A DNA stretch of 64,000 bases from UBA1794 sp964439955 (GCA_964439955.1 CAYTPX010000007.1:11189-75188), one strand, 5' to 3'. Numbered from the stretch's first letter, positions 50,981 to 59,403 are shown. Notes: generated by a model from the sequence alone, not told the origin. Translations and numbers: made by a program.

Positions 50981-51583
50981 ATGAGAAGTTTTACTTTTCT
51001 GTTGAAGGGAATGGCCGTAGCGGCGGTTGCCTTTACGGCTGTCCAGTGTACGGGCGAGAATGGCGCAGCCCCGGTTGCGGGCAATACGGCCGACACGCTT
51101 GTATCGCCGGGACTGAAGTTGGCTTATGTGCGGGTGGATACGCTGCTGAGCCAGTACAATTTGTCGAAAGACTTGAACGAAATCATGCTGCGCAAGGAGG
51201 AGAACGCCCGCGCCACGCTCAATGAGAAGGGGCGCGACTTGCAGCGCCAGTTGGCGGAGTTCCAGCGCAAGCTGCAAAACAACGCATTCGTGAGCGAGGA
51301 GCGCGCGCGCCAGGAGAACGACCGCTTGCAGAAGATGCAGGAAGACCTGCAGGAATTGCAGACGCGCCTGGCCTCGGAGTTGGACTCGGAAGGGAAGAAG
51401 AACACGCAAATCTTGCACGACTCGGTGCAGAACTTCTTGCGTGACTTCGCCAAGACCCATCCTTACAGCATGATCCTGAGCAACGCCGGAATGGAAAGTT
51501 TGCTCTATGCCGACCCGGCTTATGACATCACGGCCGAAGTCGTGAAGGGGTTGAACGGGCGTTACAAGAAGGCTTCGAAATAA
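50981..51583 (+). CDS. OmpH/Skp-like lipoprotein
   Basis: OmpH-family protein of about 200 residues: a lipoprotein signal (lipobox AVQC, cysteine about 23), the conserved LAYVRVDTLLSQYNLSKDL start of the Skp fold, a long charged coiled coil from about residues 75 to 150 (ENARATLNEKGRDLQRQL ... RLQKMQEDLQELQTRL), and the C-terminal LRDFAKTHPYSMILSNAG strand region. Skp-like proteins chaperone outer-membrane proteins across the periplasm; as a lipoprotein it would be membrane-anchored. ATG 50981 follows AAAAAGGT and matches the signal peptide; upstream in-frame codons are repeat R12. Confidence 0.85.
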   Translation: MRSFTFLLKGMAVAAVAFTAVQCTGENGAAPVAGNTADTLVSPGLKLAYVRVDTLLSQYNLSKDLNEIMLRKEENARATLNEKGRDLQRQLAEFQRKLQNNAFVSEERARQENDRLQKMQEDLQELQTRLASELDSEGKKNTQILHDSVQNFLRDFAKTHPYSMILSNAGMESLLYADPAYDITAEVVKGLNGRYKKASK

Positions 51584-51599
51584 CTCCCTCCCGTTTGGG

Positions 51600-51658
51600 C
51601 AAGCAGGGCATGCCGGATTCTGCCCGCCGATGCGGGGATGTCCGGCATGCCCTGCTTG
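51600..51658. terminator. Cruciform-type bidirectional terminator
   Basis: An 18-bp perfect stem (51600-51617 with 51641-51658, core AAGCAGGGCATGCCGGA) encloses a 23-nt loop that itself has the small hairpin CCCGC-CGAT-GCGGG. It lies between the two convergent stops. Confidence 0.75.
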
Positions 51659-51686
51659 TTGTCGTATGCGAGCCGCGGCCTGCGCC

Positions 51687-53597
51687 TTAGAAAAGATGGT
51701 GGCCGAGGAGCTTAACCTCGTAGATGTCTTTCATCTTCTTGATGCTCTCCTCCGCGGAATTCAACTCGTTGATGGAGTGGACGTACAGGTCGAGCCGGCA
51801 GGTCACTATGTCGTCTTTCGTGTCGCTGTCTATCCTTTTGATGCTTAGGCGCAGCTTTTTGGAGATGAACTCGATGAGTTCCAGCAGGAATCCGTCGCGG
51901 TCTACGCACTTGATACCGATGGACACAGGGTAGCGTTCCGTGGCCAAGCTGCTGATGTCCACGCTTTCGATGATGTTTCCTTGCTGGGCCGCGAGGGAAA
52001 CGGCTTGGGGGCAGCCGCACTTGTGCACGTGGATTTTCCCGTTGTCTGCATGGAATCCGACAACTTCGTCGCCCGGCAGGGGATTGCAGTCGCTACATAG
52101 GATGAAGGGCGAAGGCTTTTTTTCCATTTTGGCCATGCGTAGGTACTGGCGGATGCAGAAGCTGGCTTTGTAGGTCTTGACGAAGTCGAGCTGCTTCTGT
52201 TGCGGGTGGGCGTCGGGGCTGGTGCCGATGCGGATGCGGTCGCCGCGCTGGAGCACGGTCTGCAGCGAGCAGAGTTTGTCGTTGATGATGGCGTACTTGG
52301 CTTTCACGCCGCTTTGCGTGTCGATTTCGTAGGCGAAGTCGAGCGCGGTGGTGTCCTTGGGCATGGTGATGCGCGCGCCTTCTTCGGTGAAAACCACGAT
52401 GTCGTCGTTGTAAAATGTGGTCACGACGTCGTGGAGGAACTCTTGTTGTTGGTTGTGGAGGGCTATGTCGTGCAGGACCTCCTTGAACTTCCCGATCCAT
52501 CCCTCTACGCTTTTCCCCTGTTCCACGAGGCATCCGTAGTTGGACCGGTGGCGCATTTCGGTCGAGCGGATGTGTACTTCCATCCAGCGCCCCTCGTTTC
52601 CCATCAGCTTGCAGTGCAAACTGCGGTAGCCATTCTCCTTGGGGATGTCGAGGTAGTTGGTTACGCTCAGGGGCTTCTCCGTATAGAGGTCCGTGAGCAG
52701 GGAGTAGATGCGGAGCGCTTGGCGCTTTTCGGTGATTCCTTGCTCTTTCCAGTTGTCGAAGGTGATGTGTACGATGCGTATGTGTTCTACCTCTCGGAAA
52801 GTGATGTTGTCTTTCTGCATTTTTCGCCAGATGGAATAGACGCTGCGCTTGTCGCATGTGACCGTGGCCTTTATTCCCGCTTTCCTGAGAGCCTCCCGGA
52901 TGGGGGTCATCCACTTCTCGGCGGCTTCGGCATGGAGTTGTGCATAGTCGTCGATTTGCTGCTTGATTTTCCCGTATTCGTGCGGCGACCGGTATTGCAG
53001 GCTTAGGTTCTCTAATTCGCTTTTTATGAGGTGGAGGCCGAGCCGGTTGGCTAGGGGGGCGTAGAAGTAGTCGGTCTCCCCGGCTATTTTGAGTTGCTTT
53101 TCGGGTTTCATCGACTTGAGCGTGCGCATGTTGTGCAGGCGGTCGGCCAACTTGACGAGCAGGGCGCGTATGTCGTAGTGTATGGAGTCGAGCATCTGGC
53201 GGAAGTTGTCGACTTGCTTGGAGGTGATGTATTGGCTGGTTTTCTTCTTGGTTACGACGTTTACCAGCGAGGCCACGTCCTCGCCGTACCGCTCCCGTAT
53301 CTCTTCTATCGTGTGGGGCGTGTCTTCCACGACATCATGGAGCAACGCCGCGATGATGGGGGTGGTGCCCAAGGAGAGTTCTTCGTTCACGATCCGTGCT
53401 ACGGCGATGGGGTGGGTGATGTAGGGTTCTCCGGTTTTCCGCTTCTGGTGGCGGTGGGCTTCTTCGGCGAAGAAATAGGCGTCGCGGATTTTTTCTATGT
53501 CTTCCTCTGTGTGTCTTTCGGCCACCTTTTCGAAGAATTCGTTGCGTGCCTGGTGTACTATTTGCCCGTAATCGGGGGGAATCTGCACTTCGTCCAT
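51687..53597 (-). CDS. RelA/SpoT homolog; (p)ppGpp hydrolase with divergent synthetase domain
   Basis: RSH-family stringent-response enzyme of 636 residues. Domain order is HD hydrolase (THPIAVARIV, ALLHDVVEDT, DRLHNMRTLKSM, all intact), synthetase, TGS (residues about 365-430, ITMPKDTTALDFAYEID), a zinc/conserved-cysteine region (CSDCNPLPGDEVVGF, HKCGCPQA) and a C-terminal ACT domain. The synthetase region departs from consensus: FREVEHIRIVHI where a conserved DLxGxR-type motif is expected, and EVHIRSTEMRHRSNYG in place of EVQIRTxxMHxxAExG. Hydrolase (SpoT-like) function is therefore more likely than synthesis. ATG 53597 gives MDEVQIPPDYG; a good promoter lies 36-67 nt upstream. Confidence 0.9.
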   Translation of the reverse strand: MDEVQIPPDYGQIVHQARNEFFEKVAERHTEEDIEKIRDAYFFAEEAHRHQKRKTGEPYITHPIAVARIVNEELSLGTTPIIAALLHDVVEDTPHTIEEIRERYGEDVASLVNVVTKKKTSQYITSKQVDNFRQMLDSIHYDIRALLVKLADRLHNMRTLKSMKPEKQLKIAGETDYFYAPLANRLGLHLIKSELENLSLQYRSPHEYGKIKQQIDDYAQLHAEAAEKWMTPIREALRKAGIKATVTCDKRSVYSIWRKMQKDNITFREVEHIRIVHITFDNWKEQGITEKRQALRIYSLLTDLYTEKPLSVTNYLDIPKENGYRSLHCKLMGNEGRWMEVHIRSTEMRHRSNYGCLVEQGKSVEGWIGKFKEVLHDIALHNQQQEFLHDVVTTFYNDDIVVFTEEGARITMPKDTTALDFAYEIDTQSGVKAKYAIINDKLCSLQTVLQRGDRIRIGTSPDAHPQQKQLDFVKTYKASFCIRQYLRMAKMEKKPSPFILCSDCNPLPGDEVVGFHADNGKIHVHKCGCPQAVSLAAQQGNIIESVDISSLATERYPVSIGIKCVDRDGFLLELIEFISKKLRLSIKRIDSDTKDDIVTCRLDLYVHSINELNSAEESIKKMKDIYEVKLLGHHLF

Positions 53598-53632
53598 AGG
53601 TCTGCTCGTTTGATATAAATAGAATAATATGA

Positions 53633-53664
53633 CAAATTTAATCGAAAGGCGCAGATTTTGCAAA
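53633..53664 (-). promoter_or_regulatory. Promoter of the RSH gene
   Basis: Minus strand: TTTG (53661-53664), a 20-nt spacer, TAAATTTG (53633-53640): exact match to the Bacteroidota consensus. Start codon 35 nt downstream. Confidence 0.7.
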
Positions 53665-53739
53665 TAATTTTGGCAAATAGGGCAGATTTTTTCTGCTTTT
53701 TGTCTTTTTTCCCTTGCCGGATGGGTTTCGGGAGGCTCA

Positions 53740-53804
53740 GGGAAGTGCCGGTGGTTTTTTGGAAAAGTACCGCGCACCTTGTTGGAAAGTGCTGGCGCTT
53801 TTCC
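53740..53804. repeat. Palindromic repeat cluster R13 (3 units)
   Basis: Units at 53740-53760 (GGGAAGTGCCGG), 53761-53783 (GGAAAAGTACCG) and 53784-53804 (GGAAAGTGCT / GGCGCTTTTCC). The last is among the best consensus copies. Confidence 0.75.
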
Positions 53805-53898
53805 GGGTTCCATGCAAGGTTTCGCTTGTCAGATGCTCAAGATTTTGCCCTTTTCCCTTAAGGACTGTAATTTTTGTGCGTGGAAAAATACTTTTTTG

Positions 53899-53929
53899 TT
53901 TGCCGTTTCTTTGAAAAGAGGTATCTTTG
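53899..53929 (+). promoter_or_regulatory. Promoter of the leucine operon
   Basis: TTTG (53899-53902), a 19-nt spacer, TATCTTTG (53922-53929): exact consensus. The leader peptide begins 21 nt later. Confidence 0.8.
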
Positions 53930-53950
53930 CGGCGTGAAAGACGAAATGCT

Positions 53951-54037
53951 ATGGTACACGGCGCATTGTATATCCTCGGTCCCTTCCTGCTGTGCAGCGG
54001 TATTTTCCTGCTGTGCTGCCTGTTGTTGGGTATGTGA
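53951..54037 (+). CDS. leuL: Leucine-rich leader peptide of the leu operon
   Basis: A 28-codon frame starting ATG 53951 and ending TGA 54035-54037. Nine codons are leucine and two isoleucine, including a CTG CTG pair twice and a CTG TTG TTG triplet near the end (FLLCC then LLLGM). It lies between a consensus promoter and a terminator hairpin just before leuA, the arrangement of amino-acid attenuators such as enterobacterial leuL. When leucyl-tRNA is scarce the ribosome should stall on these codons and prevent the terminator. The frame is too short to be found by routine gene callers; an overlapping ATG at 53946 gives a cysteine-rich frame with no such logic. Confidence 0.75.
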   Translation: MVHGALYILGPFLLCSGIFLLCCLLLGM

Positions 54038-54085
54038 CCGGGGAGTGGGTGCGGCGCGTCGATTAGGAACTATATGACCGGAAGG

Positions 54086-54118
54086 CCTCTCTCACTGCGG
54101 GTGTGGAGAGGTTTTTTT
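54086..54118 (+). terminator. Attenuator terminator of the leu operon
   Basis: CCTCTC (54086-54091) pairs with GAGAGG (54106-54111), extended inward by CAC/GTG with a bulge, and is followed by seven T (54112-54118). It is 48 nt after the leader stop and 33 nt before leuA, so it would stop transcription before the first structural gene unless opened. Confidence 0.75.
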
Positions 54119-54151
54119 ATGGACAGGATTTGAAAAACAAGTGATATCGTT

Positions 54152-55654
54152 ATGGACAACAGACTTTATTTTTTCGACACGACGCTTCGCGATGGCGAGC
54201 AAGTCCCTGGATGCCAGCTCAATACGGTAGAGAAAATCCAAGTAGCCAAGCAGCTGGAGTCGTTGGGGGTGGATGTGATCGAGGCAGGATTCCCGGTGTC
54301 GAGCCCGGGTGATTTCAACTCGGTCATCGAGATATCCAAGGCGGTTACATGGCCCACGATATGCGCCTTGACCCGCGCGGTGGAGAAGGACATCGACGTG
54401 GCGGCGGAGGCGCTGAAGTTTGCCAAGCGCAGGCGCATCCACACCGGCATCGGGACTTCCGACCCGCACATCAAGTATAAGTTCAACTCCAACCGCGAGG
54501 AAATCCTGGAACGGGCGGTGGCAGCCGTGAAGTATGCCAAGAAATATGTGGAAGACGTGGAGTTCTACGCCGAGGATGCCGGCCGCACGGAAAACGAGTA
54601 TCTGGCGCGTGTAGTGCAGGCGGTGGTAAACGCGGGGGCTACGGTGGTTAACATCCCCGACACCACGGGTTATTGCCTCCCGCAGGAGTACGGCGAGAAA
54701 ATCAAGTACTTGATGGAGCATGTGGACGGCCTCTCTTCCGGGAAAGCCATACTTTCCACCCACTGCCACAACGACCTTGGCATGGCGACTGCCAATACGA
54801 TAAGCGGCGTGCTCAACGGCGCGCGCCAGGTGGAGGTGACGATTAACGGCATCGGCGAGCGTGCGGGCAACACGTCGCTGGAGGAAGTGGCCATGATATT
54901 CCGTTGCCACAAGCACTTGGGCATACAGTGTAACATCAACACGCAGAAGATCTATCCCTCCAGTCGCATGGTTTCGAGCCTTATGAACATGCCTGTCCAG
55001 CCGAACAAGGCCATTGTGGGCCGGAACGCCTTCGCCCATTCCTCCGGCATACACCAGGATGGCGTATTAAAGAATGTGCAGACGTATGAAATCATAGACC
55101 CGCACGACGTGGGCATTGACGATAACGCCATAGTGCTCACTGCCCGTAGCGGAAGGGCCGCGCTCAAGCATCGCTTGGCCGTGTTGGGGGTGGAACTCGA
55201 CAAGGAGCGCCTTGACAAGGTATATGCCGACTTCCTCGTTTTGGCCGACAAGAAAAAGGAAATCCACGACGATGATATCCTGATGCTGGCTGGTGCGGAC
55301 CGTACCATAAACCACTTCATCAAGTTGGAGTCCCTGCAAGTGACCAGCGGAAAAGGTGTCCGCCCGGTGGCCGCGATTGCGCTTTCCATCGCCGGGGAAC
55401 GCTTTGAGGCCGCCGCGGCGGGCAACGGCCCGGTGGATGCGGCCATCAAGGCGCTGAAGAAGATAATCGACCGGCAGATGACCCTCAAGGAGTTTACGAT
55501 ACAAGCCATCAGCAAGGGCAGCGACGACGTGGGCAAAGTACACATGCAAGTGGAGTATGACAACGCGTTGTACTACGGTTTTGGTGCCAACACGGATATC
55601 ATCACCGCATCGGTGGAGGCTTATATCGATTGCATCAACAAGTTTAAGAAATAA
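54152..55654 (+). CDS. leuA: 2-isopropylmalate synthase
   Basis: Condenses acetyl-CoA with 2-ketoisovalerate, the committed step to leucine. The 500-residue protein has the DRE-TIM signature FFDTTLRDGEQVPGCQLN at residues 7-24, the second signature LSTHCHNDLGMATANTI near residue 203 with metal histidines, NGIGERAGNTSLEEV, and a C-terminal LeuA dimer/regulatory domain from about residue 370, which binds leucine for feedback inhibition. ATG 54152 is 33 nt after the attenuator. leuC follows 25 nt after the stop. Confidence 0.95.
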   Translation: MDNRLYFFDTTLRDGEQVPGCQLNTVEKIQVAKQLESLGVDVIEAGFPVSSPGDFNSVIEISKAVTWPTICALTRAVEKDIDVAAEALKFAKRRRIHTGIGTSDPHIKYKFNSNREEILERAVAAVKYAKKYVEDVEFYAEDAGRTENEYLARVVQAVVNAGATVVNIPDTTGYCLPQEYGEKIKYLMEHVDGLSSGKAILSTHCHNDLGMATANTISGVLNGARQVEVTINGIGERAGNTSLEEVAMIFRCHKHLGIQCNINTQKIYPSSRMVSSLMNMPVQPNKAIVGRNAFAHSSGIHQDGVLKNVQTYEIIDPHDVGIDDNAIVLTARSGRAALKHRLAVLGVELDKERLDKVYADFLVLADKKKEIHDDDILMLAGADRTINHFIKLESLQVTSGKGVRPVAAIALSIAGERFEAAAAGNGPVDAAIKALKKIIDRQMTLKEFTIQAISKGSDDVGKVHMQVEYDNALYYGFGANTDIITASVEAYIDCINKFKK

Positions 55655-55679
55655 CTTAATATTTGCACAGGAAGGAAAA

Positions 55680-57074
55680 ATGAACACGCTTTTCGACAAA
55701 ATTTGGGACGCGCATGTAATAACCCTCGTGGAAGACGGCCCGACGCAACTCTACATCGACCGCCTCTACTGCCATGAAGTAACCAGTCCGCAAGCCTTCG
55801 ACGGCTTGCGCGCACGGGGTATCAAATGCCTGCGCCCGGAGAAAATCTATTGCATGCCGGATCATAACACACCCACGCATGACCAAGATAAACCGATTGA
55901 AGACCCTGTTTCGCGGGCACAGGTGGAGACGCTGGCAAAGAATGCGGCTGATTTCGGCTTGGCGCACTATGGAATGATGGATCCGCGCAACGGGATCATC
56001 CACGTCGTAGGACCGGAGCGAGGGCTCACTTTGCCGGGGATGACCATCGTTTGCGGTGATTCGCACACTTCCACGCATGGAGCCGTGGGAGCCGTGGCTT
56101 TCGGTATAGGGACCAGCGAGGTGGAAATGGTTTTGGCCTCACAATGTATCTTGCAGGCACGCCCCAAGACAATGCGTATCCGTATCGAAGGAGAATTGGG
56201 GAAAGGCGTTACGGCAAAGGACATGGCACTCTATCTGATGTCGAAGATGACAACTTCCGGCGCCACGGGATATTTTGTGGAATATGCCGGTTCGGCCGTG
56301 CGCAACCTTTCGATGGAAGGACGACTCACGCTTTGCAACCTGTCTATTGAGATGGGTGCGCGCGGAGGAATGGTTGCGCCGGACGAGACAACCTTTGCCT
56401 ATATAAAAGGAAGAGAGAACGCTCCCAAAGGAGAGGCTTGGGAGAAAGCCGTGGCCTATTGGAGGACTTTGAAGAGCGACGAGGATGCCGTGTTCGACAA
56501 AGAAGTGCAATTCGACGCTTCCGACATAGAACCCATGATAACCTATGGGACTAATCCTGGGATGGGCATGGGTATCACGCAAAACATACCGGCTTCTGGG
56601 GATTTGGCCGAAGGTGCCAAGGTATCCTACTGCAAATCTTTGGAATACATGGGCTTCAAAGAAGGGGAATCCCTTATCGGGAAGCCGGTAGATTACGTAT
56701 TCCTCGGCTCTTGTACCAACGGGCGTATCGAGGACTTCCGTGCTTTTGCCTCTATCGTGAAAGGGCATAAAAAAGCTGCCCATGTCATTGCTTGGTTAGT
56801 GCCCGGCTCTTGGGCAGTGGACGCGCAGATACGGGAAGAAGGGCTGGACAAGATATTCGAAGACGCCGGTTTCCAATTACGGCAGCCCGGCTGCTCTGCC
56901 TGCTTGGCCATGAATGACGACAAGATTCCCGCCGGGAAATATGCCGTCTCCACGAGCAACCGTAACTTCGAGGGGCGGCAAGGGCCGGGATCGCGCACCT
57001 TGCTGGCCAGTCCGTTGGTAGCGGCTGCGGCGGCAATTACCGGTAAGATTACAGATCCAAGAACAATATTTTAA
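55680..57074 (+). CDS. leuC: 3-isopropylmalate dehydratase, large subunit
   Basis: Aconitase-family [4Fe-4S] subunit that with LeuD isomerises 2- to 3-isopropylmalate. The 464-residue product shows the substrate-contact VCGDSHTSTHGAVGAVAFGIGTSE segment, and cluster cysteines in VFLGSCTNGRIEDFR and in QPGCSACLAMNDD (CxxC). These are intact. The start is ATG 55680; an in-frame stretch upstream overlaps the leuA end and lacks family sequence. leuD begins 6 nt after the stop. Confidence 0.97.
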   Translation: MNTLFDKIWDAHVITLVEDGPTQLYIDRLYCHEVTSPQAFDGLRARGIKCLRPEKIYCMPDHNTPTHDQDKPIEDPVSRAQVETLAKNAADFGLAHYGMMDPRNGIIHVVGPERGLTLPGMTIVCGDSHTSTHGAVGAVAFGIGTSEVEMVLASQCILQARPKTMRIRIEGELGKGVTAKDMALYLMSKMTTSGATGYFVEYAGSAVRNLSMEGRLTLCNLSIEMGARGGMVAPDETTFAYIKGRENAPKGEAWEKAVAYWRTLKSDEDAVFDKEVQFDASDIEPMITYGTNPGMGMGITQNIPASGDLAEGAKVSYCKSLEYMGFKEGESLIGKPVDYVFLGSCTNGRIEDFRAFASIVKGHKKAAHVIAWLVPGSWAVDAQIREEGLDKIFEDAGFQLRQPGCSACLAMNDDKIPAGKYAVSTSNRNFEGRQGPGSRTLLASPLVAAAAAITGKITDPRTIF

Positions 57075-57080
57075 CCAGAG

Positions 57081-57671
57081 ATGAAAGCAAAATTCAACAT
57101 ACTGACCAGCACATGTGTGCCCCTCCCTTTGGAGAATGTAGATACCGACCAGATAATCCCGGCACGTTTCCTGAAGGCTACCACGAAGGAAGGTTTCGGG
57201 GAAAATTTATTCCGCGATTGGCGTTACGACAAGCAGGGCAATAAAATCGAGTCGTTCGTATTGAACGACCCGACTTACGGAGGGCAAATCTTGGTGGCCG
57301 GAAAGAATTTCGGGTCCGGCTCCAGCCGCGAACATGCCGCGTGGGCTATTGCTGATTACGGATTCCGGGTGGTTGTCTCGAGTTTCTTTGCCGATATACA
57401 TAAAAACAACGAGCTGAATAATTTTGTCCTCCCCGTGGTTGTCAGCGAGGCCTTCCTGTCCGAGTTGTTCGACTCTATTTTTGCTAACCCCAAGATGCAG
57501 GTCGAGGTCAATCTCCCGCAACAAACGATCACGAACCTTGCCACGGGAAAGGCCGAGCGTTTCGAGATTAACGGATACAAGAAGCATTGCTTGATGAACG
57601 GCTTGGACGATATCGATTTTCTGCTTTCGAACAGGGATAAAATCGAGGCATGGGAAAAGAAGTCCGAATAG
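57081..57671 (+). CDS. leuD: 3-isopropylmalate dehydratase, small subunit
   Basis: Small (swivel-domain) subunit partner of LeuC, 196 residues, the usual size. NVDTDQIIPARFLK at residues 19-32 and the substrate loop GKNFGSGSSREHAAWAI near residue 74 are the family hallmarks, with the NNELNNFVLPVVV segment beyond. Its 3' end overlaps the next gene by 22 nt, implying translational coupling. Confidence 0.97.
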   Translation: MKAKFNILTSTCVPLPLENVDTDQIIPARFLKATTKEGFGENLFRDWRYDKQGNKIESFVLNDPTYGGQILVAGKNFGSGSSREHAAWAIADYGFRVVVSSFFADIHKNNELNNFVLPVVVSEAFLSELFDSIFANPKMQVEVNLPQQTITNLATGKAERFEINGYKKHCLMNGLDDIDFLLSNRDKIEAWEKKSE

Positions 57672-59218
57672 AAATCATGGATACGACACTCCGCGACGGC
57701 GAACAGACCAGCGGGGTGTCGTTCGTACCCCATGAGAAGTTGATGATAGCGCGCAAGTTGCTCGAGGAGCTATGCGTTGACCGTATCGAGGTGGGCTCGG
57801 CCCGTGTGAGCAAGGGCGAGCGCAAGGCGGTCGAGAGCATCTGCGAATGGGCGGCCCGGAGCGGTTTCTTGGAGCGGGTGGAAGTGCTTGGCTTTGTCGA
57901 CGGTCGCGTTTCTGCCGACTGGATTTACGATGCCGGCTGCCGGGTCATCAACCTTTTGAGCAAGGGCTCGCTCCGGCATTGCAGATACCAGTTGCGGAAA
58001 ACCCCGGAAGAGCATATCGCCGACATTCGGGAGACTGTCTCTTATGCACTCGGCAGGGGGATGGAGGTAAACATTTATTTGGAGGACTGGAGCAACGGCA
58101 TGAAAGACTCGCCCGGCTATGTCTTTCAACTGGTTGATGCTTTGCAAGACATAGGAATCCGGCGCTTCATGTTGCCCGACACGCTGGGTATCCTCAATCC
58201 GCTCCAAGTGATTGAGTACATGCGCAAGATGAGGAAGCGTTATCCCGGCCTGCATTTCGATTTCCATGCCCACAATGATTATGATTTGGCGGTAAGCAAT
58301 GTCTTGGCAGCAGTCTTGAGCGGTTGCCAAGGGTTGCATACTACGATTAACGGCTTGGGCGAACGATCGGGGAATGCCCCCTTGGCCAGCGTGCAGGCCA
58401 TACTGAAGGACCATTTCAACGCCCGCACGAATATCGTGGAGAGCCGCATCAACGAGGTTTGCCAGCTGGTATCCTCTTATTCCGGCATCGCCATTCCCCC
58501 CAACCGCCCGATAGTTGGCGAGAGCGTCTTCACCCAAGTGGCGGGGGTGCATGCCGATGGCGACAATAAGCGCAACCTTTACTGCAACGACCTGCTGCCC
58601 GAGCGTTTCGGCCGCATCCGTTCGTATGCCTTGGGCAAGACGAGCGGAAAGGCCAACATCGCAAAAAACTTGGAGCAACTCGGCCTGGAGTTGGAGCCCG
58701 AGGCCTTGCGCAAGGTGACGGAGCGGATTATCGAGCTGGGTGACAAGAAACAGCTCGTTACGCAAGAGGATTTGCCTTATATCATATCCGACGTCCTCAA
58801 GCATGCCGCCACTACCAACCGGGTACGGCTGGAGAATTACTTCATCACGCTGGCGAAGGGGCTGAAGCCGGTCGCCACCTTAAAACTGAACTTGGACGGG
58901 GTTTCGTATGAGGAAAGTGCCAGTGGCGACGGGCAGTATGATGCTTTCGTGCGTGCCCTGCGCAGGATATACAAGCAGACGCTGGGGCGTGCTTTCCCCA
59001 TGCTGACCAACTATACGGTGGGCATTCCCCCGGGAGGGCGGACGGACGCGTTGGTGCAGACCGTCATCACGTGGGAATACGAGGGGCGCACTTTCCGTAC
59101 GCGGGGATTGGATGCTGACCAGACGGAAGCAGCCATCAAGGCTACGATGAAAATGCTGAACTTGCTGGAAGACTTTGAGCATTCGGAGTCTTCTTCCCCC
59201 GTGTCGAAAGCCTTATAG
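57650..59218 (+). CDS. DRE-TIM synthase: second isopropylmalate-synthase-like, probable citramalate synthase
   Basis: Acyl-CoA condensing enzyme of the isopropylmalate/homocitrate/citramalate synthase group, 522 residues. Motifs are EIMDTTLRDGEQTSGVSF at residues 8-25, a second signature FDFHAHNDYDLAVSN near residue 203, GLGERSGNAPLASVQ, and a C-terminal LeuA-type regulatory domain. It is only distantly like LeuA in the same operon and its substrate loop (VGSARVSKGERKAVES) differs, closer to CimA-type enzymes that join pyruvate and acetyl-CoA for isoleucine via 2-ketobutyrate. The function is therefore inferred. ATG 57650 lies inside leuD in another frame; leuB follows after a 185-nt gap with repeat R14. 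Confidence 0.8.
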   Translation: MGKEVRIEIMDTTLRDGEQTSGVSFVPHEKLMIARKLLEELCVDRIEVGSARVSKGERKAVESICEWAARSGFLERVEVLGFVDGRVSADWIYDAGCRVINLLSKGSLRHCRYQLRKTPEEHIADIRETVSYALGRGMEVNIYLEDWSNGMKDSPGYVFQLVDALQDIGIRRFMLPDTLGILNPLQVIEYMRKMRKRYPGLHFDFHAHNDYDLAVSNVLAAVLSGCQGLHTTINGLGERSGNAPLASVQAILKDHFNARTNIVESRINEVCQLVSSYSGIAIPPNRPIVGESVFTQVAGVHADGDNKRNLYCNDLLPERFGRIRSYALGKTSGKANIAKNLEQLGLELEPEALRKVTERIIELGDKKQLVTQEDLPYIISDVLKHAATTNRVRLENYFITLAKGLKPVATLKLNLDGVSYEESASGDGQYDAFVRALRRIYKQTLGRAFPMLTNYTVGIPPGGRTDALVQTVITWEYEGRTFRTRGLDADQTEAAIKATMKMLNLLEDFEHSESSSPVSKAL

Positions 59219-59222
59219 CGGT

Positions 59223-59335
59223 GGCCGCCTTTTCGGGAAAGCGACGGCGCTTTTCCCGAAAAGCGGCAGGGGAGGCGGGCAAAAACGGCAGCGCGTCCCG
59301 GTGCATGCCCCGCGCCTTTTCCGGGGAAGGCGTCA
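59223..59335. repeat. Palindromic repeat cluster R14
   Basis: Units at 59235-59257 (GGGAAAGCGAC / GGCGCTTTTCCC), 59258-59280, and a later CGCGCCTTTTCCGGGG copy near 59311-59330, in the gap before leuB. Confidence 0.65.
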
Positions 59336-59403
59336 GGGCGGGTGCCCAGCCCCGGAGAATAGGAAATAATAGACGAATAAGAAATAATGAAGGAAATAGA
59401 CCA

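Larger units (their letters stand above)
53598..54151. other. Divergent control region RSH-leu operon (554 nt)
   Basis: Contains the RSH promoter (53633-53664, minus strand), repeat cluster R13, the leu promoter (53899-53929), the leucine leader peptide (53951-54037) and the attenuator hairpin (54086-54118). Confidence 0.8.

Noticed and set aside
53598..53813. Longer RSH start
   Set aside because: The added residues come from repeat R13 and the promoter; ATG 53597 follows a consensus promoter.
53946..54077. Cysteine-rich frame starting at ATG 53946, overlapping the leucine leader peptide
   Set aside because: The cysteines are a frame-shifted reading of repeated CTG CTG TGC codons; the leucine-rich frame fits the operon and terminator.
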